5,396 nt of DNA from Bacillota bacterium (GTDB taxonomy: Bacteria > Bacillota > Clostridia > Lachnospirales > Lachnospiraceae). The notes beneath the pieces are model-generated. The model was not told where the DNA came from and did not search any database. It worked only from the letters and a program-made list of their open reading frames with translations. The stretch is from positions 1 through 5,396 of the forward strand of contig JAEXGM010000203.1 in the NCBI GenBank assembly GCA_023450835.1, in the 5' to 3' direction. Below, one piece after another: positions 1 to 4,967 of the stretch. The position numbers and the translations under genes are program-made. Position 1 is the stretch's first letter; each line of letters starts with the position of its first letter.

Positions 1-17
1 GTTTGTGCCTGGTATTT

Positions 18-38
18 ATAGATTGTGTTACAATCTAT
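18..38. other. Perfect hairpin just after the 3' end of the flavoprotein gene
   Basis: The arms ATAGATTGT (18-26) and ACAATCTAT (30-38) are perfectly complementary (9 bp) around a 3-nt loop. The hairpin starts 8 nt beyond the stop codon of the minus-strand flavoprotein gene, so it would form in the 3' end of that mRNA. No U-run follows on the minus strand (the next bases read AAATACC), so it is not a canonical intrinsic terminator. It may be a weak terminator or a 3'-end stabilising stem. The rest of positions 1-46 shows nothing else I can name. Confidence 0.4.
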
Positions 39-46
39 GGCTGCCT

Positions 47-1099
47 TTAGTCAAAATAATCTCCCAGTACCATTTCAACATTTCTTATGCGGTTTTCCAG
101 ATAGGCATTGGCCCCGCAGAATATCAGCGCATTTTCAAGATTGCCTCTGGCTGCATTTACCAAAGCATCCGTAATACAATAGGGTGTATCTTTTGGGTCA
201 CAGGTCTTAATACAGCCATGACATCTTTTAATAGGAATCTTACCAAGAAAAGTTCTTTCAATAAATTCATTTTTAATAGCCCGTCCAGGCATTCCTACAG
301 GGCTTTTGACAATTACAATATCTTCTTTTTTGCAGGCTATATAAGCTTCTTTATAGCGGGGATGGGCATCGCACTCTTCTGTTGTCACAAATTTCGTTGC
401 TACCTGAATTCCTCTTACCCCGTGAGAGAAATAATTCTCCATATCCTTCTTATCCTGTATTCCGCCTGCGGCAATGACCGGTATGTCCTTGCCATACTTC
501 TCCCCGTATTCTTTTGCAAGATTTACAATCTCTTCAATTTCCTTCTGATAAGCCTGTTCCTCATGATTCTTAAGTTCATCCAGGGTAAAACCAAGATGAC
601 CTCCGGCTTTTGGTCCCTCAATCAGTACCGCATCCGGTGCTGTATTTTCTTTTTTATCCCATAGCTTTAAGAGTACTCTTGCTCCCTTTAAGGAGGAAAT
701 TATCGGTATTAATTTGGTCTTTGTTCCTTTTACCAATGACGGAAGCTCTAAGGGCAGTCCGGCTCCGGATATAATAATATCGATTCCGTTTTTAACGGCC
801 TCCTTTACATACAGCTCGTAATTCTTGGTGGCTACCATGATATTTACCCCCAATATACCGCTTCCGGCCGTTTTTCTTGCTCTTTTTATATGTTCACCGA
901 TCATTCTCAGGTTTGCTTCCAGTGGATTTTTATCATAATCATCTTCCGTAAATCCAATTTGAGCGGTTGATATTACACCGATTCCCCCTTTAGCCGCAAC
1001 AGCTCCGGCCAGGGAACTAAGACTGATACCAACCCCCATTCCACCTTGGATTATGGGCAGCTTCGCAGTTAATTCGCCTATCTTTAATGGCTGATACAT
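47..1099 (-). CDS. NAD(P)H-dependent flavin oxidoreductase of the nitronate monooxygenase (2-nitropropane dioxygenase) family
   Basis: A 350-aa TIM-barrel FMN enzyme of the family that includes nitronate monooxygenases and the enoyl-ACP reductase FabK; it is expected to be cytosolic. Visible family marks are the N-terminal phosphate/FMN loop IIQGGMGVGIS (residues 16-26), GVNIMVA (84-90), the active-site segment GPKAGGHLG (162-170) with the catalytic-type His168, IPVIAAGGI (206-214) and GIQVATKFVTTEE (230-242). Residues 293-308 carry C293, C296, C300 and C308 (spacing CxxC-x3-C-x7-C), with another Cys at 328. I recall such a tail in other clostridial members but not in FabK. The start is supported by AGAGGG 5 nt upstream. 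The gene appears to be transcribed alone: a terminator ends the esterase upstream, and no gene follows within the window. The true substrate (nitronates, a quinone or enoyl-ACP) is not decidable here. No fatty-acid genes flank it, which argues weakly against FabK. Confidence 0.9.
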   Translation of the reverse strand: MYQPLKIGELTAKLPIIQGGMGVGISLSSLAGAVAAKGGIGVISTAQIGFTEDDYDKNPLEANLRMIGEHIKRARKTAGSGILGVNIMVATKNYELYVKEAVKNGIDIIISGAGLPLELPSLVKGTKTKLIPIISSLKGARVLLKLWDKKENTAPDAVLIEGPKAGGHLGFTLDELKNHEEQAYQKEIEEIVNLAKEYGEKYGKDIPVIAAGGIQDKKDMENYFSHGVRGIQVATKFVTTEECDAHPRYKEAYIACKKEDIVIVKSPVGMPGRAIKNEFIERTFLGKIPIKRCHGCIKTCDPKDTPYCITDALVNAARGNLENALIFCGANAYLENRIRNVEMVLGDYFD

Positions 1100-1471
1100 C
1101 TTTTCCCTCTTTTCTACCTGCTAATGTAACCTCCGGCGTAAGTTTTTATAAACTTGCCCGCAAAAGGATTCACCGCAGATTTGTGAATTCTTCTACTCAT
1201 ACACCGGATTTTTTCATATCTTGCAGAAAAAATAAGAGTAAAGCTAAAGCTGGTACATCATTTTGCAAATAACCCGGCTGAGTACGCAGGATAAAATTTC
1301 GGAAGCTTAGACAGGTAATCGGCCTAGTTGTTTTGGAAACAATGTACCGGTTTATCTGATACAGCAAAAAAGACCGGCCCTCTTCTCTGACCCGAAGAGT
1401 TCCGATCCTTTAATCATATCTGATTATTTATTGAATCACTAATCCTGTCTGCCCTGCTTTTTATAAAGTAC
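1100..1471. other. Gene-free gap between flavoprotein and esterase genes
   Basis: This 372-base stretch has no credible gene on either strand. The esterase-proximal end holds an intrinsic terminator (1366-1407), annotated separately. The flavoprotein-proximal end holds its ribosome binding site. A promoter for the flavoprotein should lie between about 1120 and 1360 on the minus strand, but I find no convincing -35/-10 pair. Small structures are visible: a perfect 6-bp stem TTGTTT/AAACAA around TGG (1328-1342), and a long-range complementarity between 1247-1258 and 1342-1353. I recognise no riboswitch or known ncRNA consensus. A 28-codon minus-strand frame (1114-1200) has no good ribosome binding site and is not called. 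Confidence 0.55.
1366..1407 (-). terminator. Intrinsic terminator of the esterase gene
   Basis: The stem arms CTCTTC (1380-1385) and GAAGAG (1394-1399) enclose an 8-nt loop. Beyond a 2x2 internal loop, the stem continues with CGG (1375-1377) against CCG (1402-1404), plus two further pairs out to 1372/1407. Read on the minus strand, the stem is followed by UUUUUU (1371-1366). It lies about 65 nt past the esterase stop codon. On the plus strand no T-run follows, so it should act only on minus-strand transcripts. Confidence 0.65.
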
Positions 1472-2296
1472 TTACTTTGAATAAATGAACTTCACAGCTT
1501 TCTTTAACCACTCTGAAGAAGGATGCTCTTCTTCATATTTCCACCCGCCATTTACAACACTGTTGCCAAGGGAGAGTCCGTGGAAGCCTGAGGGATAGAT
1601 ATGGGCTTCTGTTTCCACTTTATTTTTTGCCAATGCCGTTGTAAATAATAAGGTATTCTCTACCGGGACAACGGTATCATCCCAGGTGTGCCAGATAAAG
1701 GTTCTTGGAGTATCTGCCGCCACCTGCTTGTCCAAATCATTCAGAAGTACAAGCTCTTCGTCATTCCTCTTTTCCCCTAAAAGACTTCTCATGGAACCCT
1801 CATGGGTGTATTCTCCGCTGGTTATTACGGGGTAGCACAGCACAAGGTTATCCGGTCTGACAGCCGCAGCTTCTTTGCCGATATATTTTAATACTCTTTC
1901 TTTATTCCAGTGAACACCTACGGATGCGGCAAGATGTCCGCCTGCCGAGAAACCGCACACGCTGATATTTTCCCTGTCAACATAATACTCCTCACTGTTT
2001 TCCCTGATAAATGCCAGAGCTGCAAGTGCCTCACAAAGTGCGGCGGGGAATCTGGCAGGGGCAATGTGATATTTTAGTACAAAAGCACAGATGCCTTCCG
2101 CTGCAAACCTTAATGCAACCGCTTCCCCTTCTCTCTCAGAGGTAAATTCATAGCCACCACCCGGCAATATTAATACAGCAGGATGTTTTCTGTTAATTTC
2201 AATTTCGTTTGAGTTATCAGGAACATATCCCCATAACAGAGCCGGCTCATTTACTCCGACAGATTCCACTTTGATTTCTGTTGAAAAAACTCTCAT
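1472..2296 (-). CDS. Alpha/beta-hydrolase, acetyl-esterase (xylan/sugar esterase) type
   Basis: A 274-aa serine hydrolase without signal peptide or membrane segment, so probably cytosolic. It has the family layout: an oxyanion-hole loop LPGGGY (44-49), a nucleophile elbow GFSAGG (115-120, Ser117), a late acidic residue in WHTWDDTVVPVE (Asp207) and a catalytic His in SGFHGLSLG (His239). This resembles the Aes/BD-FAE-like acetyl-esterases that many plant-polysaccharide-degrading clostridia use to deacetylate imported xylo-oligosaccharides; that role is inference from family. The start is supported by AAGGAAGG 9 nt upstream. It is transcribed divergently from the sugar kinase and has its own terminator, so it is probably monocistronic. 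Other possibilities are a generic short-chain carboxylesterase or a peptidase-like hydrolase; the substrate cannot be fixed from sequence. Confidence 0.87.
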   Translation of the reverse strand: MRVFSTEIKVESVGVNEPALLWGYVPDNSNEIEINRKHPAVLILPGGGYEFTSEREGEAVALRFAAEGICAFVLKYHIAPARFPAALCEALAALAFIRENSEEYYVDRENISVCGFSAGGHLAASVGVHWNKERVLKYIGKEAAAVRPDNLVLCYPVITSGEYTHEGSMRSLLGEKRNDEELVLLNDLDKQVAADTPRTFIWHTWDDTVVPVENTLLFTTALAKNKVETEAHIYPSGFHGLSLGNSVVNGGWKYEEEHPSSEWLKKAVKFIYSK

Positions 2297-2334
2297 ATGT
2301 CCATTCCTTCCTTACGCTGTTTCTTTCTTGATTA

Positions 2335-2363
2335 ATGATATCGCACAAATTTATACAGTACAA
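2335..2363 (-). promoter_or_regulatory. Candidate promoter of the esterase gene
   Basis: Read on the minus strand, TTGTAC (2363-2358) is followed after exactly 17 nt by TATCAT (2340-2335), a 5/6 match to the -10 consensus. The -35 matches only in its TTG. This would give a 5' leader of about 30 nt ahead of the AAGGAAGG ribosome binding site. It is the best pair I find in this interval. Confidence 0.35.
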
Positions 2364-2373
2364 CCCTAATTTT

Positions 2374-2399
2374 TATAGTAAATAAAAAATACTACTATA
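2374..2399. repeat. Inverted repeat between the divergent esterase and kinase genes
   Basis: TATAGTA (2374-2380) and TACTATA (2393-2399) are perfect inverted copies separated by 12 A-rich bases, centred between the start regions of two divergent genes. It sits just upstream of the kinase -10 box and upstream of the candidate esterase promoter, where an operator for both would be placed. The AT-richness makes a chance origin quite possible. Confidence 0.3.
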
Positions 2400-2418
2400 T
2401 TTTTTATGGCATTTCCGT

Positions 2419-2424
2419 TAAAAT
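2419..2424 (+). promoter_or_regulatory. Candidate -10 box of the ROK kinase gene
   Basis: TAAAAT is a 5/6 match to the -10 consensus and would start transcription near 2431, giving a leader of about 28 nt. The hexamer 17 nt upstream (2396-2401, TATATT) is a poor -35, so the promoter may need an activator or may be misplaced. Confidence 0.35.
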
Positions 2425-2458
2425 AGAAATTATGAATATACTTACGGAGGACATTATA

Positions 2459-3334
2459 ATGTTATTAGGTGCATTAGAGGCCGGCGGGACCAAAATGGTT
2501 CTTGCCATCGGCAACGAAAACGGAGAAATATTGGAGCAGACTTCTATTCCAACAGAAACCCCTGATATTACACTTCCTAAAATCATAGACTATTTTAAAG
2601 GCAAGGATATTAAAGCTCTTGGTGTTGGCTCCTTTGGTCCTATTGATCTGGATAAGAACTCCAAGACTTATGGCTACATAACTTCCACTCCTAAATTAGC
2701 ATGGGTGAACTGTGACATTGTCGGCACGCTTACAAAACACCTTGGTATTCCGGTAGGTTTTGATACCGATGTAAACGGTTCTGCCTTAGGAGAAGCTACC
2801 TGGGGAAGTACAAAAGACGTTGACAGCAGCATTTATATTACCATCGGAACCGGTGTAGGTGTCGGCGTATTTCAAAACGGAAAACTGCTGCACGGGATGC
2901 TGCATCCGGAAGCCGGACATGTTCTCTTAAGCCGTCATCCCGAAGATGCTTTTACAGGTGTCTGCCCTTACCACTCCAATTGTTTTGAAGGTCTTGCCGC
3001 CGGCCCCTCTATTGAAAAACGCTGGGGTAAGAAAGCCTATGAGCTTGCGCCGGACCATAAAGCCTGGGAGCTTGAAGCTTATTATATTGCACAGGCCCTG
3101 GTAGGCTACATCTTAACTCTCTCTCCTCACAGAATAGTATTGGGCGGAGGCGTTATGCACCAGACACAGCTTTTCCCTATGATCAGAAAACAGGTTATTA
3201 CCCTTATAAATGGTTATTTAAAGACACCTCTTCTTGAGGATATCGACAACTATATCGTTCCGGCAGCCTTAAATGATGACCAGGGTATTATGGGATGCAT
3301 AAAACTGGCTCTTTTGGAATTAGAAGAAAAATAA
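2459..3334 (+). CDS. scrK: ROK-family sugar kinase, fructokinase type
   Basis: A 291-aa cytosolic kinase of the ROK family, ScrK/YdhR/GmuE fructokinase branch, expected to phosphorylate fructose (or mannose) with ATP. The N-terminal phosphate loop GALEAGGTKM (4-13) is present. The catalytic aspartate is in FDTDVNGSALGE (Asp104). A second phosphate motif TIGTGVGVG lies at 128-136. The zinc-site signature is complete: HPEAGH (149-154) and CPYHSNCFEGLAAGP (169-183), giving His154, Cys169, His172 and Cys175 as ligands. VLGGGVM (227-233) is the adenosine motif. Length is normal for the branch. I choose the ATG at 2459 because GGAGG (2446-2450) sits 8 nt ahead and the first residues match the family start. 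The in-frame ATG at 2432 would add nine unconserved residues containing the ribosome binding site. The symbol follows the family; true sugar specificity is unknown. It ends in a shared terminator. Confidence 0.9.
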   Translation: MLLGALEAGGTKMVLAIGNENGEILEQTSIPTETPDITLPKIIDYFKGKDIKALGVGSFGPIDLDKNSKTYGYITSTPKLAWVNCDIVGTLTKHLGIPVGFDTDVNGSALGEATWGSTKDVDSSIYITIGTGVGVGVFQNGKLLHGMLHPEAGHVLLSRHPEDAFTGVCPYHSNCFEGLAAGPSIEKRWGKKAYELAPDHKAWELEAYYIAQALVGYILTLSPHRIVLGGGVMHQTQLFPMIRKQVITLINGYLKTPLLEDIDNYIVPAALNDDQGIMGCIKLALLELEEK

Positions 3335-3405
3335 AAAATTGCCAGGGTTGAATGTGCAGAGTAAACAGGATAAATACTCTGCACCTACAAACCTGGCAAT
3401 TTTTT
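3333..3405. terminator. Two-stem bidirectional terminator between kinase and DUF951 genes
   Basis: The outer stem pairs 3333-3346 with 3392-3405 (14 bp, with core TTGCCAGG/CCTGGCAA). A-runs on the left and T-runs on the right give a U-tract on both strands. Nested inside, separated by 7-nt internal loops on each side, is a second perfect stem: GTGCAGAGTA (3354-3363) with TACTCTGCAC (3375-3384), around an 11-nt loop. The left A-run begins in the kinase stop codon (TAA 3332-3334), and the right end stops just short of the DUF951 stop codon. It therefore serves two convergent genes. Confidence 0.85.
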
Positions 3406-3407
3406 TG

Positions 3408-3614
3408 CTATTTTTGAATCTCTTTATTTTCCTCATCTTTTCGGATTAATTGTCTTAAGTTTTTCTCTACCAATTTTCTTGGAACCATTATCTGATGACC
3501 GCAGCCTTCGCATTTTAAGCGAAAATCCATCCCGATACGTAATACTTCCCATAAACTGCTTCCGCAAGGATGCTGTTTTTTTAGTTTTACAACATCTCCG
3601 ACTCTAATATCCAT
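3408..3614 (-). CDS. DUF951 family small protein
   Basis: A 68-aa protein with the full DUF951 pattern: an N-terminal barrel-like segment VGDVVKLKKQHPCGSSLW (5-22), then a DFRLKCEGCG segment (30-39) followed by an MVPRKLVEK stretch. Cys17, Cys35, Cys38 and nearby His15/His40 could bind zinc, which is inference. The highly charged last 15 residues are a variable tail. The family is widespread in Firmicutes and its function is unknown to me; the fold suggests a small nucleic-acid- or metal-binding domain. The start is supported by AAAGG 11 nt upstream. It is transcribed alone, convergent with the kinase and divergent from the TrhA gene, with which it shares a crowded promoter region. No role can be assigned from its neighbours. 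Confidence 0.88.
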   Translation of the reverse strand: MDIRVGDVVKLKKQHPCGSSLWEVLRIGMDFRLKCEGCGHQIMVPRKLVEKNLRQLIRKDEENKEIQK

Positions 3615-3664
3615 CTGATTTCCAACCTTTCTAACAAAAAAATAAAAAACTTTAAAAAAACCCC

Positions 3665-3694
3665 TTGATTTTTTCTAACTACGTGATATATTAT
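3665..3694 (+). promoter_or_regulatory. Candidate promoter of the TrhA (haemolysin III) gene
   Basis: TTGATT (3665-3670) is followed after 18 nt by TATTAT (3689-3694), or after 16 nt by TATATT (3687-3692). Either gives transcription starting near 3700 and a leader of about 70 nt that contains the palindromes described separately. The -10 overlaps both the first copy of the direct repeat and the opposite-strand -10 of the DUF951 gene. Confidence 0.45.
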
Positions 3695-3719
3695 AAGTAA
3701 TTCGATATGTAGTTTTTAA
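3690..3719 (-). promoter_or_regulatory. Candidate promoter of the DUF951 gene
   Basis: On the minus strand a perfect TATAAT (3695-3690) lies 18 nt downstream of TTAAAA (3719-3714, 4/6 to the -35 consensus). Transcription would start near 3683, giving a leader of about 70 nt before the DUF951 start. The -10 overlaps the plus-strand -10 of the TrhA gene, so the two promoters should compete for polymerase. The -35 lies inside the 21-bp palindrome at 3707-3727. Confidence 0.45.
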
Positions 3720-3727
3720 AACTACAT
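3707..3727. promoter_or_regulatory. Perfect 21-bp palindrome in the TrhA/DUF951 control region
   Basis: ATGTAGTTTT (3707-3716) and AAAACTACAT (3718-3727) are perfect 10-bp arms around a single T. It overlaps the -35 of the minus-strand promoter and lies just after the expected TrhA start site. The right arm contains the first seven bases of the second direct-repeat copy, so the half-site ACTACAT occurs once in each orientation here. It is an operator candidate, or a leader hairpin if transcribed. Confidence 0.55.
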
Positions 3728-3730
3728 CAT

Positions 3731-3744
3731 ATATTAATTAATAT
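3731..3744. repeat. Perfect 14-bp AT palindrome in the TrhA leader
   Basis: ATATTAATTAATAT is its own reverse complement. It begins inside the second direct-repeat copy and ends 25 bp before the TrhA start codon. Its pure AT composition lowers its weight, but together with the adjacent 21-bp palindrome it makes the leader almost wholly symmetric. Confidence 0.4.
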
Positions 3745-3769
3745 CACAACATGAAAGGAATGATTTAAC

Positions 3770-4441
3770 ATGGCTCAGTTTTTCAAACACCCAAAGGACC
3801 CTGGAAGCGCAATCACTCACTTTATCGGCATGCTTATGGCTGTCTTTTCTGCTTTTCCTCTATTGTACAAAGCTTCCAAGGCTCCTGATAAAACCGGTAT
3901 CATTGCACTTGGCATCTTTGCCCTTAGTATGATATTACTTTATACCGCAAGCACAGTATATCATACCTTTGATTTATCTGACAAGGTGAACCGGATACTT
4001 AAAAAGTTCGATCACATGATGATATTTATATTAATTGCAGGAACCTATACACCTATCTGCCTGATTCCTTTAAAAGGAAAAGTCGGAACCGCTCTTTTAA
4101 TCATTATATGGAGCATGGCCATCCTCGGAATCATGCTAAAGGCATTTTGGGTCTATTGTCCCAAATGGGTATCCTCCGTTATTTATATAGTAATGGGCTG
4201 GACTTGCGTATTAGCATTTTCACCAATATTAAATACCTTGCCCATTGAAGGCTTTAACTGGCTGTTAGCAGGCGGTATTATCTATACCGTCGGCGGAATT
4301 ATCTATGCTTTAAAACTCCCCATCTTCAACAGCCGTCATAAAAATTTCGGTTCCCATGAGATATTCCATCTGTTTTGCATCGGAGGAACCGTATGCCACT
4401 TTATCTTAATGTATAAGTTCATTGCCGGGGGTATATTTTAA
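3770..4441 (+). CDS. trhA: PAQR-family membrane protein TrhA (haemolysin III family)
   Basis: A 223-aa integral membrane protein with about seven hydrophobic segments, normal length for the haemolysin III/YqfA group of the PAQR family. The bacterial signature is complete: DPGSAITHFIG (10-20), STVYHTFD (61-68), a KKFDHMMIFILIAGTYTP segment (78-95) and SHEIFHLFCIGGTVCHF (195-211). By comparison with adiponectin receptors, His65, Asp81, His196 and His200 form the metal site in the membrane, with Ser61 close by. These suggest a metal-dependent hydrolase-like active site; I know of reports tying the family to membrane-energy homeostasis, and the haemolysin name is historical. The start is supported by AAGGA (3755-3759) 10 nt upstream. 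The downstream gene is perR at 63 nt with no terminator between them, so read-through into perR is possible. Confidence 0.92.
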   Translation: MAQFFKHPKDPGSAITHFIGMLMAVFSAFPLLYKASKAPDKTGIIALGIFALSMILLYTASTVYHTFDLSDKVNRILKKFDHMMIFILIAGTYTPICLIPLKGKVGTALLIIIWSMAILGIMLKAFWVYCPKWVSSVIYIVMGWTCVLAFSPILNTLPIEGFNWLLAGGIIYTVGGIIYALKLPIFNSRHKNFGSHEIFHLFCIGGTVCHFILMYKFIAGGIF

Positions 4442-4444
4442 ATA

Positions 4445-4473
4445 TTGACAGACCAGCTCACATATGGTAATCT
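4445..4473 (+). promoter_or_regulatory. perR promoter
   Basis: A perfect -35 TTGACA (4445-4450) begins four bases after the TrhA stop codon. It is followed after 17 nt by TAATCT (4468-4473), a modest -10. Transcription would start near 4480, inside the candidate PerR box, leaving a very short leader before the GGAGGTGA ribosome binding site (4494-4501). Confidence 0.55.
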
Positions 4474-4476
4474 TAG

Positions 4477-4491
4477 TAATAATTATTGTTA
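4477..4491. promoter_or_regulatory. Candidate PerR box (autoregulation)
   Basis: TAATAATTATTGTTA is a 7-1-7 inverted repeat: one arm pair mismatches, and the rest is symmetric. It matches the published Bacillus PerR box TTATAATNATTATAA at 11 of 14 specified positions. It lies at the expected transcription start of perR, where a bound repressor would block initiation. PerR autorepression is known in Bacillus; here it is inference from site and position. Confidence 0.5.
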
Positions 4492-4504
4492 TTGGAGGTG
4501 AGCT

Positions 4505-4906
4505 ATGACTACAACAAAGTTCAGCCGGCAAAGGGAATCTATTAAAGATTACCTCGCCACCACAAAAGAGCATCCAACTGCTGATATGGTATACGATAAT
4601 ATTAGAAAGATATATCCCAATATCAGTCTTGGAACTGTCTATCGTAACCTAAACTTTCTTGTCGACCAGGGATCCATCATTAAGATTTCTTATGGTGATG
4701 GCAGCGACCGCTTTGACGGCAATGTCTTACCTCATTATCATTTTGTTTGTAAGCAATGTTCAGCGGTAGAAGATATCACTTTGCCCGAAGATGCAACAGA
4801 AAGACTTATGAATTCTGCCATAGAGAATTTTGATGGTACCATAGATGCCAGCAGCACCTACTTTTTTGGAGTCTGCGGTAAATGTCTCAAAAACAGCAAA
4901 AAGTAA
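4505..4906 (+). CDS. perR: Peroxide-responsive transcriptional repressor PerR (Fur family)
   Basis: A 133-aa Fur-superfamily regulator: a winged-helix DNA-binding domain (about 1-72, recognition helix in SLGTVYRNLNFLVDQG, 41-56) and a C-terminal dimerisation/metal domain. The structural Zn(Cys)4 site is complete (Cys82, Cys85, Cys124, Cys127). The regulatory metal residues known from Bacillus PerR all have counterparts: His23 in HPTAD, Asp71 in RFD, His77 and His79 in HYH, and Asp90. The Asp at the last position is the residue that favours PerR-type peroxide sensing over Fur or Zur. The N-terminus is about a dozen residues shorter than in Bacillus, which is common in clostridia. GGAGG lies 6 nt before the ATG. 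It has its own promoter, a strong terminator, and a downstream rubrerythrin, a classical clostridial PerR target. It probably represses itself and the rubrerythrin until peroxide oxidises the Fe-site histidines. Confidence 0.92.
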   Translation: MTTTKFSRQRESIKDYLATTKEHPTADMVYDNIRKIYPNISLGTVYRNLNFLVDQGSIIKISYGDGSDRFDGNVLPHYHFVCKQCSAVEDITLPEDATERLMNSAIENFDGTIDASSTYFFGVCGKCLKNSKK

Positions 4907-4909
4907 TCT

Positions 4910-4948
4910 AAACTCCGGTTCCGGTATTTCTGGTCCCGGAGTTTTTTT
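4910..4948 (+). terminator. Intrinsic terminator of perR
   Basis: AAACTCCGG (4910-4918) pairs perfectly with CCGGAGTTT (4936-4944). Inside, CCGG (4921-4924) pairs with CTGG (4930-4933) through one G-U pair around a 5-nt loop. A run of seven Ts (4942-4948) follows. It starts 4 nt past the perR stop codon and should separate perR from the rubrerythrin transcript. Confidence 0.88.
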
Positions 4949-4967
4949 ATTATTTTTCCCAATGCTA

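Larger units (their letters stand above)
3678..3736 (+). repeat. Direct repeat of a 16-bp ACTACRTSATATATTA element
   Basis: ACTACGTGATATATTA (3678-3693) and ACTACATCATATATTA (3721-3736) match at 14 of 16 positions, with starts 43 bp apart, close to four helical turns. The first copy covers the TrhA -10 region, and the second lies in the TrhA leader. This looks like a two-site operator, but I cannot assign the regulator. Confidence 0.5.

Noticed and set aside
18..38. Intrinsic terminator for the flavoprotein gene
   Set aside because: The hairpin is perfect, but no U-run follows on the minus strand, so it is listed only as a hairpin.
5..664. Long plus-strand open frame (219 codons) antisense to the flavoprotein gene
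   Set aside because: Its translation shows no family features, and it lies opposite a gene with complete motifs and a ribosome binding site. The openness is a by-product of the sense gene's codon use.
1114..1200. 28-codon minus-strand frame just upstream of the flavoprotein start
   Set aside because: There is no Shine-Dalgarno before its ATG, no recognisable protein, and nothing beyond chance length.
1087..1272. 61-codon plus-strand frame starting in the flavoprotein 5' end
   Set aside because: It has no ribosome binding site, an unrecognisable and low-quality protein, and runs over the flavoprotein's own leader.
1273..1380. Riboswitch or known structured RNA in the large gap
   Set aside because: I could match no conserved core (no T-box, SAM, cobalamin, c-di-GMP, THF or fluoride consensus) on either strand.
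2404..2586. 60-codon minus-strand frame antisense to the kinase start
   Set aside because: It overlaps the kinase promoter and N-terminus on the opposite strand and has no protein features.
3678..3727. BlaI/MecI-type operator in the trhA control region
   Set aside because: Half-sites such as ACTACA and TGTAGT do occur, but they point outward around TTTTTAAA rather than forming the ACTACA-TGTAGT arrangement of that family, and no blaI-like gene is nearby.
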